From NCBI GenBank assembly GCA_035620375.1, contig DASPGX010000002.1, forward strand, positions 1-21,288: a stretch of DNA of 21,288 nt, given 5' to 3'. Under the pieces are notes generated by a model, which worked only from the letters and a program-made list of their open reading frames with translations, did not search any database and had not been told where the DNA came from. The stretch's first letter is position 1. The number at the start of each line of letters is the position of its first letter. The stretch is from DASPGX01 sp035620375 (GTDB taxonomy: Bacteria > Patescibacteriota > Minisyncoccia > 2-02-FULL-40-12 > GWA2-44-9). Below, piece by piece: positions 19,215 to 21,288 of the stretch. A program made the translations under genes and the position numbers.

Positions 19215-20803
19215 GAACCGGAATCGCGTTCATCGCGGGTGCACTGGCCATCGCGGTGCTCCCGGCCTGCGCGCCGACGTACCGCGGCGAGTTCGAGAAG
19301 CTCGCGGACCAGGAGAACTGGACGAAAGAGCAGAAGCGGGCCGCCCGCGAATACAGCTACCGCTACTTCGGGCAGGAGCAGGAGGACGGCACCTACACGG
19401 TCCGCTACTCCCGGCTCTCGCTGGAGCTCGTGGTCAGCCAGGTGGACTCGTTCCTCACCGAGCTGGACGCCATGCTCAGCTACAAGAACGAGTACGACAA
19501 CAAGTACCTGAAGGCGTTCAACCAGCGTGCGCACTTCGAGCACCAGGAGGACATCTTCAAGGGCATCCGCGCGCGGATCCGCCTCGCGGAGCTGCACGAC
19601 GTCTTCGAGCGGATGCTGGGCAAGCGGTCGTCCTACTCGTCCACCCGTGACGAATACGGCTACGACCACGCCCAGGGCTACGATCCGTCCATCCTGGCGC
19701 TGGACCCCGATGAGCTCGTCGGCAAGTACCCGTTCAAGAACGAGGTCATCGACGAAGCGAAGGCGGCGGGCCAGCTGCAGGAAGTCCAGCGCTACTCCGT
19801 GTCGCAGAACAAGGAACTCGCCGTGCGCGAGCCCGACCCGGACTTCCCGGACGACCCCAACAAGTTCGTCTGGAAGAAGAAGCAGTACGCGCTGGAGCTG
19901 GTGGTCTTCAAGATTCTCATCGACGGCGACACGCCGCGGGACAACTACGGCAACTATGCCGAGGTCTACCGCACCGTCGCCGGCGTCCGGGAGTCAAAGC
20001 CCGCCGTCCGTGCGTTCATGGACGGCAGGGGCGGCAGCGTCATCGCCGTCATCGACACGCACCGCGAAGCCGAGCACGCCGGATACGGCCTGCCCGATTA
20101 CGTGGACCGCGTGAGCGAGGGCTCGCTGGCAAGCGTCGAGATGATCGAACGCATCTTTCCCGAGGACGCCAAGGCCGGGCGCGTGGAGCCCCGTGCCCCC
20201 GAGGTCCGCGTGGAAATCGTGCCCATCGGCACGGAAATCGACGTCTGGGAGCGTTGCGAAAACGGCTGCAAGGTCCCGTTCCCGTATCAGAACGAGGGCG
20301 GGGACAACTACACCGTGGACATCCGCTTCAAGCGCAAGCCGCCCACCGACAGCCGCGACCGGACGCGGACGGTGGAGTACATCGAGAAGCGATGGACCCC
20401 GTCCAAGCCCGGCGCGGGCGAGGTGGTGGAGTACTTCAAGCCGCGGAGCCCGTTCGACAAGCCGGCGCTCGGCATCCGGGTCGTCCGGCAGTACGACAGC
20501 CTGCCGTCCAAGCTGGAATACGTGTTCCCCGACGGTACGGAAGAGACGGTCATCGTGACGCCGGGCAAGAACAAGGCCATCCATGACGAGCCCACGGCCG
20601 TCGGCTACAACTGGGCCGGCAAGCGGTATCTCATCATGGACGAGGACGGCGACGGCAGGTACGAGAAGCGGCGCGAAGTCGCGGACCTGACGTCCGGCTC
20701 GTACTACGGCCGCATCGACGACTTCGGCACCGAGGGCGGGGGCTACCATGAGGAGCCCATCGCGCCCGAGGAGCCCGAGGGCAAGGAGCCCGGGGGTAAC
20801 TGA
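19211..20803 (+). CDS. Large surface lipoprotein of unknown function
   Basis: The ATG at 19211 overlaps the upstream stop and follows GGAGG; the long upstream open frame is a shadow of the peptidase gene. The 530-residue product has a lipoprotein signal with the probable lipidated Cys at 20 (LPAC). A charged, Tyr-rich, largely helical N-terminal half follows (VSQVDSFLTELDAMLSYKNE ...), then a beta-rich second half. Near the end is a DxDxDG calcium-loop-like segment (DEDGDG at 477-482) and an acidic Pro/Gly tail. No family is recognised. It is the second gene of the operon, closed by the terminator at 20811, and is the likely membrane-anchored partner or substrate of the peptidase. Confidence 0.8.
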   Translation: MRTGIAFIAGALAIAVLPACAPTYRGEFEKLADQENWTKEQKRAAREYSYRYFGQEQEDGTYTVRYSRLSLELVVSQVDSFLTELDAMLSYKNEYDNKYLKAFNQRAHFEHQEDIFKGIRARIRLAELHDVFERMLGKRSSYSSTRDEYGYDHAQGYDPSILALDPDELVGKYPFKNEVIDEAKAAGQLQEVQRYSVSQNKELAVREPDPDFPDDPNKFVWKKKQYALELVVFKILIDGDTPRDNYGNYAEVYRTVAGVRESKPAVRAFMDGRGGSVIAVIDTHREAEHAGYGLPDYVDRVSEGSLASVEMIERIFPEDAKAGRVEPRAPEVRVEIVPIGTEIDVWERCENGCKVPFPYQNEGGDNYTVDIRFKRKPPTDSRDRTRTVEYIEKRWTPSKPGAGEVVEYFKPRSPFDKPALGIRVVRQYDSLPSKLEYVFPDGTEETVIVTPGKNKAIHDEPTAVGYNWAGKRYLIMDEDGDGRYEKRREVADLTSGSYYGRIDDFGTEGGGYHEEPIAPEEPEGKEPGGN

Positions 20804-20810
20804 GGTTCAG

Positions 20811-20838
20811 GGGAGCTGCGCAAGCGGCTCCCTTTTCT
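20811..20838 (+). terminator. Intrinsic terminator after the lipoprotein gene
   Basis: 9-bp stem GGGAGCTGC/GCGGCTCCC (one G-U) with a GCAA tetraloop, followed by TTTTCT. Confidence 0.9.
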
Positions 20839-20839
20839 A

Positions 20840-20868
20840 TTGACATCATTTTTCCATTTTCATAGGAT
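20840..20868 (+). promoter_or_regulatory. groES promoter
   Basis: TTGACA (20840-20845), a 17-base spacer and TAGGAT (20863-20868). The start point should fall just before the CIRCE element. TTGGCA with a later TGCTAATGT inside CIRCE could be a second promoter. Confidence 0.7.
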
Positions 20869-20875
20869 ATTGCCG

Positions 20876-20902
20876 TTGGCACTTTGTATATGCGAGTGCT
20901 AA
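20876..20902. promoter_or_regulatory. CIRCE operator (HrcA binding site)
   Basis: TTGGCACTT, nine bases, GAGTGCTAA. The right half is the perfect CIRCE half-site and the left half matches seven of nine. CIRCE is the operator of the heat-shock repressor HrcA and normally precedes groESL or hrcA-dnaK operons, which fits groES directly downstream. Confidence 0.92.
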
Positions 20903-20928
20903 TGTAAAAACTCTAAGGAATAACGCGC

Positions 20929-21216
20929 ATGAAGATTAAACCGTTGCGTGACCACGTGCTCATCGAGCCCGTGAAGGAAGAAGTGAAGAAGGGCGGAATC
21001 ATCCTGCCGGACACCGCGCACAAGGAGCGACCGGAGCAGGGCAAGGTCATCGCCGTCGGCCCGGGCCGGACGGACGAGAACGGCAAGCTCATAAAGCCTG
21101 CCGTCGCTAAGGGCGATATCGTTCTGTTCACCAAGTACGGCCCCAATCAGATAAAGGTGGACGAGAAGGAATACCTCATCGCCGAGGAGAAGGACATCCT
21201 GGCAATCGTTGAATAA
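20929..21216 (+). CDS. groES: Co-chaperonin GroES
   Basis: GroES is the heptameric lid of the GroEL folding chamber. The 95-residue product is full length. It has the opening MKIKPLRDHVLIEPV, the mobile loop KKGGIILPD (about 20-29), GKVIAVGPGR and the closing KDILAIVE. The ATG at 20929 follows AAGGA. Expression should be induced on heat stress through the CIRCE site. groEL is expected just beyond the window edge. Confidence 0.97.
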   Translation: MKIKPLRDHVLIEPVKEEVKKGGIILPDTAHKERPEQGKVIAVGPGRTDENGKLIKPAVAKGDIVLFTKYGPNQIKVDEKEYLIAEEKDILAIVE

Positions 21217-21226
21217 TCAACCAGAG

Positions 21227-21288
21227 AGCTAATAGCCGGAAAGCTTGTAGTCGGAACAATAAACCTACAAGCTCTCCCGCTACAAGCT
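21227..21288 (+). repeat. Intergenic repeat, copy 2 (downstream of groES)
   Basis: This copy carries the blocks shared with 202-264 (21265-21285 identical over 21 bases, 21227-21243 at 16 of 17). CTACAAG units sit close to the window edge, where groEL is expected. It is in the same sense relative to transcription as the ssb-rpsR copy. Confidence 0.8.

Overview
The window reads as a GC-rich (roughly 60%), densely packed bacterial chromosome segment, most likely from a Patescibacteria/CPR (Parcubacteria-like) organism. This is inferred from gene content, not from a database search. The pointers are a compact housekeeping set, a short UvrC without the C-terminal helix-hairpin-helix region, an RNase J with a basic Gly/Arg-rich N-terminal extension, a bifunctional phosphoglucose/phosphomannose isomerase, an orphan membrane-tethered peptide-binding protein, and several -10 boxes placed so close to start codons that the mRNAs should be leaderless. 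TGA is used as a stop, so the UGA-Gly code of Gracilibacteria does not apply.

Layout. 1-2480 (minus): ribosomal/replication operon rpsF-ssb-rpsR (rpsR cut by the window edge), then ychF. 2504-3793 (plus): phosphomannomutase, divergent from ychF across only 23 bp. 3794-4012: a structured intergenic element and a terminator. 4013-5413 (minus): trpS and a small unknown gene. 5417-5589: a palindromic element with terminal inverted repeats in the trpS leader. 5635-9220 (plus): an accessory stretch of eight small genes. Six carry signal peptides or an N-terminal membrane anchor, and three or four appear to be diverged paralogues, in successive units with their own promoter and terminator. 9513-11402 (minus): RNase J. 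11651-11733 (minus): tRNA-Leu(CAG), with a second structured element and an inverted copy of its own 3' end beside it. 11771-15170 (minus): phosphoglucose/phosphomannose isomerase, oligopeptide-binding protein, secG and a phage-holin-family membrane protein. 15266-16594 (minus): uvrC, whose 3' end has been rebuilt around a palindrome with a relic of a second uvrC tail beyond it. 16669-17634 (plus): nucleotidyltransferase-fold protein. 17763-20803 (plus): a tightly coupled secreted zinc-metallopeptidase-like gene and lipoprotein gene behind a promoter with two tandem palindromic sites. 20929-21216 (plus): groES behind a CIRCE operator.

How it fits together. The isomerase and the phosphomannomutase together could link fructose-6-phosphate to mannose-1-phosphate or glucose-1-phosphate for surface glycans. 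SecG, the signal-peptide proteins, the metallopeptidase and the lipoprotein all point to a busy cell surface. The most unusual content is non-coding. There is a family of four GC-rich hairpin elements at gene borders, sharing a core with compensatory stem changes. Heptamer-like repeats sit directly before start codons inside operons. uvrC has a recoded tail duplication. The exported-protein array has cassette-like control regions.
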